Of a DNA stretch of 46,798 nt, positions 34,515 to 42,213 are shown piece by piece. The notes under the pieces are model-generated. The model was not told the DNA's origin and did not search any database. It was given only the letters and a program-made list of their open reading frames with translations. Source of the stretch: Mesostigma viride (Eukaryota > Streptophyta > Mesostigmatophyceae > Mesostigmatales > Mesostigmataceae); assembly GCA_009746045.1 (NCBI GenBank), contig RPFO01001208.1, positions 1-46,798 on the forward strand, written 5' to 3'. Numbering within the stretch: position 1 is the first letter of the stretch; each line of letters begins with the position of its first letter. Made by a program: the position numbers and the translations under genes.

Positions 34515-35408
34515 ATGTCCCAGGTGATCCGCATCTGGGGGGATGAGGACCCACAGTTCGCGGGCAAGATCCGCGTGACGGAGGATGGCAGGATTTCCGT
34601 GTACGACGCGTTTAAAGCCTTTGGCCTTGTAAACCCTGCGTCGTACCTTAATAACTTAAAAGCAAGCCACGAGGAAGTGGTAGCTCTCCTCTATCACTGG
34701 AAATTCCCCGGGGCCAGGCAGCGGGACACCCCCGTGACGGACCGCCAGGGGATGGCCAAGATCATAATGCTGCTCCCCGGAAAGATCGCCGCCCGCTTCC
34801 GCGACAAGATGGCCGTGCTGCTGGAGCGCTACCTGGACGCCGACCGCTCGCTGGCGGAGGACATCCTGAGGAGGGCCGACGCGCGCGACGGGCTGACCGT
34901 GGCCAGCGCGAGGGAGCACCCGCGCGTCCAGAGCTCCGAGGCCGCCAAGGAGCTCAACGCCGCCATCAAGGCGTTCGCGGACTCCCACAAGGGGTGCGGC
35001 ATGCCGTTCCCCTTTGTCCACGATAGCAACAACCTGGCCGTCACTGGAAAGACCGCGGCACAGCTGAGGAGCGAGTTCGGGGCCGCGCGCTCCTCCCGCG
35101 ACCTGAACACCAGGCGCCAGAGCGCCGCCATGACCCTCCTGCAGCTCACCGAGGCCGAGGAGATCAAGGAGCGCGGCGTCGACCCCGTCCGGGCCGCCAA
35201 GAGGAACAGGGAGCTCTGCGAGCCCGTGTTCCGCGCCATGGGGCTCCACGAGCACCGGCCGGATAAGCAGTGCCGCATCGAGAACGAGCGCGTGATGCGA
35301 GTCAATCAGAGGATGAATAGGGAGGCGAGAATCGCCGATGTGCCCGCCGGCCCTCAGGCCGGGGAGAAATCGTGGTCGCGTGATGATATTATATGCGAAT
35401 TTAATTGA
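34515..35408 (+). CDS. BRO-N-like family protein, paralog D
   Basis: 297 residues, full-length architecture. The N-terminus is shortened (VIRIWGDEDPQFAGKIRVTE), the variable stretch reads FGLVNPASYLNNLKASHEEV, and the core (DTPVTDRQGMAKIIMLLPGK) and C-terminal half (HKGCGMPFPFVHDSNNLAVT, SSRDLNTRRQSAAMTLLQLT) follow the family. It directly follows paralog C, and the two share ~70 bases of near-identical leader, so they are a tandem pair. The last 25 residues (GPQAGEKSWSRDDIICEFN) are unique. A DNA-binding regulator is inferred. Confidence 0.85.
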   Translation: MSQVIRIWGDEDPQFAGKIRVTEDGRISVYDAFKAFGLVNPASYLNNLKASHEEVVALLYHWKFPGARQRDTPVTDRQGMAKIIMLLPGKIAARFRDKMAVLLERYLDADRSLAEDILRRADARDGLTVASAREHPRVQSSEAAKELNAAIKAFADSHKGCGMPFPFVHDSNNLAVTGKTAAQLRSEFGAARSSRDLNTRRQSAAMTLLQLTEAEEIKERGVDPVRAAKRNRELCEPVFRAMGLHEHRPDKQCRIENERVMRVNQRMNREARIADVPAGPQAGEKSWSRDDIICEFN

Positions 35409-35481
35409 ATATTAAATGGAACGAAGACCCTTCCGATTCATTGAAATTAAATTTATCGGTCTCGGTATTTAAATGCCTATT

Positions 35482-35595
35482 TCACTTGGCTAGAGCGCCT
35501 TCCAACTTGATGATCCCGCGTCTCTTCAGTTCCATGACCACCAGGCCGGCGACGACGGCTATCCCCACCGCCACCCACCACTCCTTGCTGGTCAT
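35482..35595 (-). CDS. Small single-helix membrane protein
   Basis: 37 residues starting MTSKEWWVAVGIAVVAGLVV, one clear membrane helix at about residues 6-21, then a basic end (MELKRRGIIKLEG). The ATG overlaps the stop of the upstream small gene as ATGA, which fixes the start. Longer in-frame starts exist up to 35664 but run through the upstream gene. Small virion or host membrane protein by topology; function unknown. Confidence 0.6.
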   Translation of the reverse strand: MTSKEWWVAVGIAVVAGLVVMELKRRGIIKLEGALAK

Positions 35596-35717
35596 CGGCC
35601 GGGGGGCTTCGGCCCGCATATCGTCATGGTCTTCTCCGGGTTCTCCTGGGCGCACTTGTTCCAATCCTCCAGCGTGTGGTACTTGTACCGGTCACGGCCG
35701 CGCGTGCGCTTTATCAT
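35592..35717 (-). CDS. Small basic protein
   Basis: 41 residues: MIKRTRGRDRYKYHTLEDWN followed by KCAQENPEKTMTICGPKPPG and Arg. Basic start, two Cys. Its TGA overlaps the ATG of the membrane protein (ATGA). It lies 23 bases after PCNA on the same strand, so the three may share a transcript. Too small for family recognition. Confidence 0.5.
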   Translation of the reverse strand: MIKRTRGRDRYKYHTLEDWNKCAQENPEKTMTICGPKPPGR

Positions 35718-35740
35718 GGCGTTTAATGATCCGCGAGAAA

Positions 35741-36520
35741 TTATTCCGCGTCCATGTCCTCGTCCTTCATCTTCGGGGCCAGCGCGAATAGGAGGACGCC
35801 CAGATCGCCCACCTTGTACTTCACGATGATCGGGTACTCGTGGCTCATGTACAGCTGCACGCTGTTGCAGAGCCCCGAGGCCTTGGAGAAGGTGCACAGG
35901 TACCGCAGCGAGAACTGCTCGCATATGCTCGCGTCCTCGCCCACGTCCACGCTCATCTCCGGGAACTCCTCCCCTATCTCCAGGCAGCAGTCGCCGATGT
36001 CCCCCGAGCACGACATCGTGATCTCGCGCCCCGTGCACCGGATCGTCACCGTCTCCGACACCACGGACAGGTCGCGGCAGATCTTCTGGAACTCCGTGCT
36101 CACCATCGTGATCACCGTCATGTACTCCTTCTCGGGCACCTCCAGGCTGCTCTCGTCGATGTCCAGCAGCTTCATCGAGTAGCACCACCGCGTCTTCTTC
36201 ACCTTGTTGGTGATGTTGATCTCCATCACGTCCGTGTTCTCCTTGGACAATTTCAGCTCCAGCTCGTCGTTCGTGGAGACGTTCTTCAGCAGCTTGTACA
36301 GGTTCAGCAGGCTCACGCCCACCGTGAAGGACTGGGCGCACGTGTACTCCTCGATCTTGCCCGCCTCCAGGTGCACGTGGAACAGCGCCACGTGGCACCC
36401 GTCCATCGCGGTGATGTGCACGCCCTCCGCGTCGAACCGGATGTTCACGTCGTTGCTCAGCTCCTTGAGAGCCTCCACCAGCAGCTTGATGGACGAGCCC
36501 TGGACGGTGCGGAACTCCAT
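35741..36520 (-). CDS. PCNA: PCNA sliding clamp
   Basis: 259 residues, the usual length for PCNA. It has the two-fold repeated clamp domain: MEFRTVQGSSIKLLVEALKE, FDAEGVHITAMDGCHVALFH, an interdomain segment, YMTVITMVSTEFQKICRDLS, then YLCTFSKASGLCNSVQLYMS, and the closing PIIVKYKVGDLGVLLFALAP. The clamp forms a trimer around DNA and tethers the polymerase and repair enzymes. The acidic C-terminal end (KMKDEDMDAE) resembles eukaryotic forms. A GAGTATATCG box precedes the ATG by about 35 bases. No polymerase lies in the window. Confidence 0.95.
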   Translation of the reverse strand: MEFRTVQGSSIKLLVEALKELSNDVNIRFDAEGVHITAMDGCHVALFHVHLEAGKIEEYTCAQSFTVGVSLLNLYKLLKNVSTNDELELKLSKENTDVMEINITNKVKKTRWCYSMKLLDIDESSLEVPEKEYMTVITMVSTEFQKICRDLSVVSETVTIRCTGREITMSCSGDIGDCCLEIGEEFPEMSVDVGEDASICEQFSLRYLCTFSKASGLCNSVQLYMSHEYPIIVKYKVGDLGVLLFALAPKMKDEDMDAE

Positions 36521-36586
36521 CCCTTTACAGCAGGCGAACGATATACTCGAACCGGTAGGCGCGGACGCGGTGGACGTTTGTCCGTC

Positions 36587-36865
36587 TCAGTCGCCGCCGT
36601 ACGCGATGCTCCCGAGATACGTGTACCCGTTGAAGTTGGGGTCCGAGTCGTCTAATATAGGGTGATCGCCGCCCTTCTCCAGGAAAAAGAGGGTCGGGTA
36701 CGGCGGCGAGTTCGGCCCGTCGCTGACCATCGTGATGTATATCCGGTGGTTGCCCACGTCCAGCGGGTTCACGCGGGACATCGTCTCCCCCGTCGCCTCG
36801 AACCGCAGCTTCCGCTTCACGCTCAAAACGTTCGTGGTCAAGTTCTTCGTGTTTATGTCCGCCAT
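36587..36865 (-). CDS. Small hypothetical protein
   Basis: I start at ATG 36865 (MADINTKNLTTNVLSVKRKL) and not at the earlier in-frame ATG at 36919, since 36865 gives a more normal N-terminus. 92 residues, mainly strands (NHRIYITMVSDGPNSPPYPT, LFFLEKGGDHPILDD) and a Gly/Tyr-rich end (FNGYTYLGSIAYGGD). It is unrecognised. It is divergent from the acidic protein at 36957. Confidence 0.65.
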   Translation of the reverse strand: MADINTKNLTTNVLSVKRKLRFEATGETMSRVNPLDVGNHRIYITMVSDGPNSPPYPTLFFLEKGGDHPILDDSDPNFNGYTYLGSIAYGGD

Positions 36866-36956
36866 GGTCGAGTCTCTACCAATGGACGGGAAATTATCGT
36901 GTCGCGTTCGTACGCGCAAAAAGAAAATGTGTCCCTACCACTATACCATCTCGACC

Positions 36957-37442
36957 ATGTTCCGCGCCTTTTGTTCCGTTCCTAAGACCCAGTGCGCCTC
37001 GGGGAAGGAGAAGGACCTCGTGGACCTCGTGATGGAGTGCGTGACAGAGTCCGCGCGCGAAGACGAGGACCTCGCGGACATCGTCATGGCCGGGTTGAAG
37101 AAGGGCTACGTGGTCGCGCTCAACAACGACCACGAGGTCGTCTTTAGCAAGCGGGACGACACGGATAGCGACGAGGAAGAAGACGAGGGAGAAGACGAGG
37201 AGGACGAGGAAGAGCACCACGAGGAGGAGGGGCACCACGCCGCCCCCCCTCTCGTTGGCGGCGAGGAGGCGTTCATCATCCCGGACGACGACGAGGTCTT
37301 CCAGATTCTATCCAAGGTCATGGGGATGGCGCCAGCGAGCGAGCAGCAGGCCAGGGAGGACAAGACGCACACCGTCATCGAGAAGGTCATGCTCATCGGC
37401 GGAAAGAAGGCGAGGGTGAAGCTGGTGATCGAGGAAGAGTGA
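36957..37442 (+). CDS. Acidic hypothetical protein
   Basis: 161 residues from ATG 36957 (MFRAFCSVPKTQCASGKEKD); an ATG at 36927 is an alternative. Helices (LVDLVMECVTESAREDEDLA) precede a stretch of about 30 almost purely Asp/Glu residues with His, then DDDEVFQILSKVMGMAPASE and a basic-acidic end (GGKKARVKLVIEEE). Such acidic blocks occur in histone- or DNA-mimicking and chaperone-type proteins; here it is only composition. No family recognised. Confidence 0.7.
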   Translation: MFRAFCSVPKTQCASGKEKDLVDLVMECVTESAREDEDLADIVMAGLKKGYVVALNNDHEVVFSKRDDTDSDEEEDEGEDEEDEEEHHEEEGHHAAPPLVGGEEAFIIPDDDEVFQILSKVMGMAPASEQQAREDKTHTVIEKVMLIGGKKARVKLVIEEE

Positions 37443-37457
37443 CGGGCATAAATTTGT

Positions 37458-37473
37458 CTCCCTAGTATAATAC
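37458..37473 (+). promoter_or_regulatory. AT-rich box before the LysM gene
   Basis: CTCCCTAGTATAATAC ends at the base before the ATG at 37474. Very similar boxes stand just upstream of the genes at 7949 (TGTATAATACCA) and 4358 (AGTATATCATCG), so this may be the core of a late-type promoter. Confidence 0.45.
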
Positions 37474-38637
37474 ATGGAGTCGGATCTGAGGGCCATATTG
37501 AAGGAGTTCTTGCATACCCAAGACAAGGCGGCGCTCACGAAGACCGTCCCCGTGATGCCCGGGAACGCTGACGACTACGACGCCATCCTCAACGAGGCGT
37601 ACGATCGCAACATGAAGCCCTTCTGGGTCGAACAGGAGCGCGGGGCCTACACCAATCGAGTCGTCGACAGCAAGACCAGGTACACCGTCCAAGAGGGGGA
37701 CACGTGGGCGAAGATCGGGGCCAAGTTCGAGGTGCCGCCCGAGGACATCGTGGTGGCCAACCCGCACGTCTCCCCGATGACAATGTCCCCAGGAGACGTG
37801 CTGTTCATCCCCGACAAGTTGGACTACCGCGATTTCGTGAACGCCATCATCAGCCCTTTGAACATGGAGGGGTCCGGCCCGCCCAAACCCGAGAAGGCCT
37901 GGCGTCCCGAACCACCTGTCACGAGCGGCAAGCAGAAGTGGAACGAAAGGATCGCCGGGGTTTTCAACCCCGTATACGATCGTGTAGCCAAGACGAGCCC
38001 GAGACTCGCCAACTACCTCTCTCTGGGCGCCGCCGCCATCCCGGCGGTCGCCGGGATCCCCGGCGACGTGATGAATATCGTCCCCGGCGCCCTCCGCAAT
38101 CTGGGCGGGCTCGTGCAGGGGAAACTCCCCGAATGGGGCGTGCCCAGACTTAGCGACTTTTCGTGGGGAGGGATCTCGAAGGGGCTGGGCGCCGTGGACC
38201 GGTTCAACGCCCACCGGGAAGGGGATTACGTCGGCGCCTACACGAAACTCCTCTCCGCCCTCCCGTTCTTAGCCGGAGCCAGTCTCGGCCCCACCGGGCT
38301 GTTGGCGGGAACGGTAGCGCAGGGGCTCGGAGGGCGCTTCGATAGGGCCCTCGAAAAACCGTGGCATGGGGTGGGCAACTTCGCCAAGGACGTGCTTTGG
38401 AACGACGCCAACGTGACCCCGATGCTTATGGCGGCCGCCATGATGGCCCCCCCCAGTATGCCGTACGCGCCTTACATGGCCGCCATCCCCGCCGCCGCCT
38501 ATCACGTCTATCAAAGGGGGTGGGCGCCGCAAGACCACTCGTGGAGGAGGCGCGCGCTTAACGTCGGGACGGAGCTGCTGCCCTGGGCGCAATACCTCTT
38601 CCCCTTCCCCCCGCCCGTCAATGAGGCGGCGGCTTAA
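37474..38637 (+). CDS. LysM-domain protein with hydrophobic Gly/Ala regions
   Basis: 387 residues. A LysM domain occupies about residues 68-113 (YTVQEGDTWAKIGAKFEVPP, DIVVANPHVSPMTMSPGDVL, FIPDK); LysM binds peptidoglycan or chitin-type sugars. The rest has several Ala/Gly/Pro-rich hydrophobic stretches (YLSLGAAAIPAVAGIPGDVM, LPFLAGASLGPTGLLAG, MAAAMMAPPSMPYAPYMAAI) that could cross or enter a membrane. It is next to the capsid cluster and overlaps the end of MCP 1 by four bases, tail to tail. A virion protein touching the host wall is a sensible inference. Confidence 0.8.
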   Translation: MESDLRAILKEFLHTQDKAALTKTVPVMPGNADDYDAILNEAYDRNMKPFWVEQERGAYTNRVVDSKTRYTVQEGDTWAKIGAKFEVPPEDIVVANPHVSPMTMSPGDVLFIPDKLDYRDFVNAIISPLNMEGSGPPKPEKAWRPEPPVTSGKQKWNERIAGVFNPVYDRVAKTSPRLANYLSLGAAAIPAVAGIPGDVMNIVPGALRNLGGLVQGKLPEWGVPRLSDFSWGGISKGLGAVDRFNAHREGDYVGAYTKLLSALPFLAGASLGPTGLLAGTVAQGLGGRFDRALEKPWHGVGNFAKDVLWNDANVTPMLMAAAMMAPPSMPYAPYMAAIPAAAYHVYQRGWAPQDHSWRRRALNVGTELLPWAQYLFPFPPPVNEAAA

Positions 38638-40286
38638 GTCAGGAACACCTTGCGCCCGTGCCCCTCGGCGATCTCGACCAGGTTCAGCGTACGGGCGTAC
38701 ACCTCGACGTGGCCGTCGGTCATCACCGCGCCCTCCTTGAGGCCCGGGACCTGCTTGAACCGGAAATGGAGCACCGGGCGGTCGATCTTGCTCAGGTTGA
38801 TGCTGCCGCTCGGGTCGTCCGACTCCGGGAACACCGCGAACGGCATCACGTAGATCATCTCGAAGTTGTTCTCGACCGGCACCTTGCTGTGGAACTCCGA
38901 CGGCAGGTAGTGGCTGAACCAGAGGGGGTCGCGGGGGGGCGCCCAGAGCTCCTTGCCGTTGATCGCGAACGTCGCGCGGTCGAAGAAGGTGTTGTCGATG
39001 TGCGCCATCTGCTTGCCGAACGTGGGCAGATAGTACCCCCCAGATGGTGCCAGCTTCATTTCGTTCGCGTCGAACGGCCGGTTGCCCTCGAAGTTCCAGA
39101 AGTCCCAGTTGGAGTTCTTGTCGCCCGACCCCTCCAGTCGCTTGTGGTCCGCACGGAAGAAGAAGATCAGCTCCTTGCACGCGCCCGTGAAGTCGTCCAG
39201 CAGGTACTCCTTGATCAGCTTGTCCTCGCTCTTCAGCGGGAAGGACATGTGCTGCGTCTCCGTGATCAGGTAGCTGTGCTTACCCGACACGAACTGCTGC
39301 CTCTCGAACTTGTCCAGGAACACGAAACGAGTCACCAGGGCCGCCTTGAGGATCTCCCCTCCCAAGGCCTTGTTCTTGAGGTACTCGTTCGTCGACGCGT
39401 ACGTGAACGCGTTGATCGGCTTTTGATTGCTGTCCAGCGTCTCCGTCTCGATGTACACCTGCACGTCCTGGGGCGTGTACCGCAGCTTGTCGGCGACCGT
39501 CACTTCCTTCCCGAACGGCACCTTCTCGAAGTACCGCGTGTAGTCCGCCCTCAGCGGCTTCTGGCTGAGCTTCACGCGCACCTCCACGTCGTGGTACTGC
39601 AGAGCGGCGATGGGGAGCGCGTGCCCGGGGTTGCGGTTGAAGAAGAACTGCAGCGGGACGTAGATGTGCTGGTCGTGCTGCGTGCCGACGTTGCCCACCC
39701 CCCCGTGCTCCTTGGGCAGGTTGGAGATGGAGCTGTGCTCCCTGGACGCGGTCAGCGAGTCCCACACGTGCAGGAAGTCGCCCGTGTGGCTCTCGATCTT
39801 CTGCCCGCCGATCCACAGCTCCACCGTGTTCGTCAGCACGTACCCCAGGTGGTCGATCCACGCGGCGTTCAGGTCCTCGTGCGTCAGGCCGTCGTACTCC
39901 CCGTCCGCGACCAGGGGCAGCTTGTCGGCCTCGAAAGCCGCCACCACGTCCGTCGCGACCGTGGGCAGGTTCGCGTTCACCGCCAGATTTGCGTTCAGCG
40001 CGGGCCGGCTGATGCTGATGTTCGCCGTGCCGTAGTTCAGCTTGCCGATGTTGTAGTAGAGGTACATCTGCGTGACCAGGTCGCCGATCTTCGGGATCAT
40101 GAACCGCAGGTCGCCGCCGTACGTGGGGGGGGTCACCGAGAGCAGCTCCACGTCCGCCCACGAGAAGTTCGTGTGGCGGCTGTAGATCCTCTTGAAGTAC
40201 GTCTTCTCCGGCACCGCCGTCAAGTACGTGTCGAAACTCCCCTTGGCCTCCAGCCAGACGATGGGCGCAGACAGATCCTGAGACAT
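38634..40286 (-). CDS. MCP: Major capsid protein, copy 1 (double jelly roll)
   Basis: 550 residues. Conserved capsid landmarks: YSRHTNFSWADVELL near residue 36, PKIGDLVTQMYLYY, VELWIGGQKIESHTGDFLHV, ALPIAALQYHDVEVRVKLSQ, FLDKFERQQFVSGKHSYLIT, KELIFFFRAD, DPSGSINLSKIDRPVLHFR. It is the most divergent of the three copies (for example GDLRFMIPKIGDL in place of the common EFKLPRSGDL), and lies divergent from copy 2. The double-jelly-roll capsomer builds the icosahedral shell as trimers. Its difference from copies 2 and 3 suggests a minor or special-position capsid role; that is inference. Confidence 0.93.
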   Translation of the reverse strand: MSQDLSAPIVWLEAKGSFDTYLTAVPEKTYFKRIYSRHTNFSWADVELLSVTPPTYGGDLRFMIPKIGDLVTQMYLYYNIGKLNYGTANISISRPALNANLAVNANLPTVATDVVAAFEADKLPLVADGEYDGLTHEDLNAAWIDHLGYVLTNTVELWIGGQKIESHTGDFLHVWDSLTASREHSSISNLPKEHGGVGNVGTQHDQHIYVPLQFFFNRNPGHALPIAALQYHDVEVRVKLSQKPLRADYTRYFEKVPFGKEVTVADKLRYTPQDVQVYIETETLDSNQKPINAFTYASTNEYLKNKALGGEILKAALVTRFVFLDKFERQQFVSGKHSYLITETQHMSFPLKSEDKLIKEYLLDDFTGACKELIFFFRADHKRLEGSGDKNSNWDFWNFEGNRPFDANEMKLAPSGGYYLPTFGKQMAHIDNTFFDRATFAINGKELWAPPRDPLWFSHYLPSEFHSKVPVENNFEMIYVMPFAVFPESDDPSGSINLSKIDRPVLHFRFKQVPGLKEGAVMTDGHVEVYARTLNLVEIAEGHGRKVFLT

Positions 40287-40379
40287 GTGGTCGGCATACT
40301 ACCGTCAGCACACATTTTGTTTTCGAGCGGAGGGCCGCACTTTTTTTTCTCCGCCCACTTTAGAACGCACACATCCGCG

Positions 40380-42149
40380 ATGGCACACGCTATCATGCAA
40401 CTCAAGGCCAAGGGGAGCCAGGACATCGCCTGCATCGTCAACCCCGAAGTCACATTCTGGCGCTCCGTGTACCCCCGCCACACCAACTTCGCGTGGGACG
40501 ACACCGTCATCACCCAGTCCACCGGGTCCGTCGGGTACGGCCAGACCGTCGAGTTCAAGCTCCCCCGGTCCGGCGACCTCGTCACCCGCTGCGTCCTCTT
40601 CCTCGAGGTCGGCGCGGTCTCCGACTGGGGCGGCAAGTTCTGTCCCTTCATCTGGGACTTCGGCCGCGCCCTCATCCAGTACTTCGAGCTCACCATCGGC
40701 GGCTACCAGATCGAGAGGATCACCGGCGACATGCTGCATGTGAACGACCTCCTGTCCCGCGCGGACTACGCCAGCTACGTCGATAACATGCCCGCCAATC
40801 ACGGCGCCGGCGTCAAGTTCGACAAGGCCGGGAAGATCGTCGAGCAGGCCACCGGGACCGCCAAGCAGTACCTCTACATCCCGCTCGACTTCAGCTTCAC
40901 CGCCGACCCGGGCCTCGCGCTGCCCATGATCGCCCTGCAGTACCACGAGGTGCGCGTCAAGGTCAAGTTCAACGACGCCGGAGCCATCTTCAACCACCGC
41001 TCGGTCACCGAGCCGGCTTTCTTCACGGTGGGGGCCGTGGGGGCTGCCGGGGCTGGGGGGATTAACGTCATCAAGACAGAACTCGGCAGTACCGTGTACG
41101 ATACGAACAAGTACAAGCTAACCGACGAGAACGCCGTCCGCGCGCTCATCCGCAAGCTGTACCTGGAGGGCAGGTACGGCAACACGATGGCGCATTTGGT
41201 GGAGCAGGAGGGAAACCTCCGGTGGGTCAACTACGTCATCGAGAACGCGATGTACACCGACAAGGTCACCATGGTCTATAATAATGTCACAGCTGCCGCT
41301 GATCTAGGCGCTTCCGTAACCGCTGGAACGTCGCAAGTGGTCGCGAACGGCGTCATCACGACCGCGGGGGTGGACCCGAAGCTCGCCATCAGGTTCAAGA
41401 TCCCGTTATCAGCAGGGGGATATAACAATGACCAGGTGTTTGAGATCCAGGATGCCGTCATCCCCCGCGAGTACAAGTTCACGCCCACCTCCTACGCGAC
41501 GACCGCCAACGACCGCGCCACGTGGATCGCCCGACCGCCGAGCCTCGCCGCCAAGCTCATCTGCCGCTACATCTACCTGGACGACTTCGAGCGCCGCCAG
41601 TTCGCGGTCAACCCGCACGAGTACCTCATCACCGAGTACCAGCACCACCAGCAGTTCCTCGGCGCCAACACCGACCAGGTCGTGGTCGACCTCAAGTTCA
41701 ACCACCCCACCAAAGAGCTCATCTTCTTCTACCGCCCTGACGAGTGGTGGACCGAAGACCTCAAGGACTACTACAAGGGTTACTGGTCCTTCAAGAACGT
41801 CGCCTCCTCGTTCGGAGAGGGGCACCTCTTCACCACGGCCAACCTCATCCTCAACTCCCAGAACGTGTACGCGGACGGCAGGGACCCCGTCTACTTCGAC
41901 TACGTGGTCCCCAACCAATTTCACAAGCGCGTGGACAAGGACAGTCACGTCTACGTGATCCCCTTCTCCATGCAGCCCGACTCCTGGAAGCCCTCCGGCT
42001 CCATCAACATGTCGCGGCTCGATGACGTCAAGCTCGTGCTCAAGGGGATGGGCACTACCACCCCCGCCGGCACCCTGAACGTCTACGCCAAGAACTTCAA
42101 CGTCATGAAGATCATGAACGGCATGGGAGGCAAGCGGTACGCCTCGTAA
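40380..42149 (+). CDS. MCP: Major capsid protein, copy 2 (double jelly roll)
   Basis: 589 residues from ATG 40380 (MAHAIMQLKAKGSQDIACIV). Landmarks: YPRHTNFAWDDTVITQSTG, GYGQTVEFKLPRSGDLVTRC, FELTIGGYQIERITGDMLHV, ALPMIALQYHEVRVKVKF, YLDDFERRQFAVNPHEYLIT, KELIFFYRPDEWW, PSGSINMSRLDDVKLVLKG. The region about residues 205-360 between the jelly rolls is an insertion not alignable with copy 1 (GAVGAAGAGGINVIKTELGS and on). Closely related to copy 3. The frame is open upstream to 38658, but that part is the antisense of copy 1. Confidence 0.95.
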   Translation: MAHAIMQLKAKGSQDIACIVNPEVTFWRSVYPRHTNFAWDDTVITQSTGSVGYGQTVEFKLPRSGDLVTRCVLFLEVGAVSDWGGKFCPFIWDFGRALIQYFELTIGGYQIERITGDMLHVNDLLSRADYASYVDNMPANHGAGVKFDKAGKIVEQATGTAKQYLYIPLDFSFTADPGLALPMIALQYHEVRVKVKFNDAGAIFNHRSVTEPAFFTVGAVGAAGAGGINVIKTELGSTVYDTNKYKLTDENAVRALIRKLYLEGRYGNTMAHLVEQEGNLRWVNYVIENAMYTDKVTMVYNNVTAAADLGASVTAGTSQVVANGVITTAGVDPKLAIRFKIPLSAGGYNNDQVFEIQDAVIPREYKFTPTSYATTANDRATWIARPPSLAAKLICRYIYLDDFERRQFAVNPHEYLITEYQHHQQFLGANTDQVVVDLKFNHPTKELIFFYRPDEWWTEDLKDYYKGYWSFKNVASSFGEGHLFTTANLILNSQNVYADGRDPVYFDYVVPNQFHKRVDKDSHVYVIPFSMQPDSWKPSGSINMSRLDDVKLVLKGMGTTTPAGTLNVYAKNFNVMKIMNGMGGKRYAS

Positions 42150-42213
42150 TTTCGCGCGGGCCTCGACTGGAATAAAAATATTCTCACGGTTATGGTAGAA
42201 ACCTTCACCTGAA

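Noticed and set aside
38658-40379. Frame open for 574 codons ahead of capsid copy 2, giving an apparent 1163-residue protein
   Set aside because: It is the antisense of capsid copy 1, with the Arg/Val/His-rich content typical of shadows in G+C-rich DNA; the family start is at 40380.
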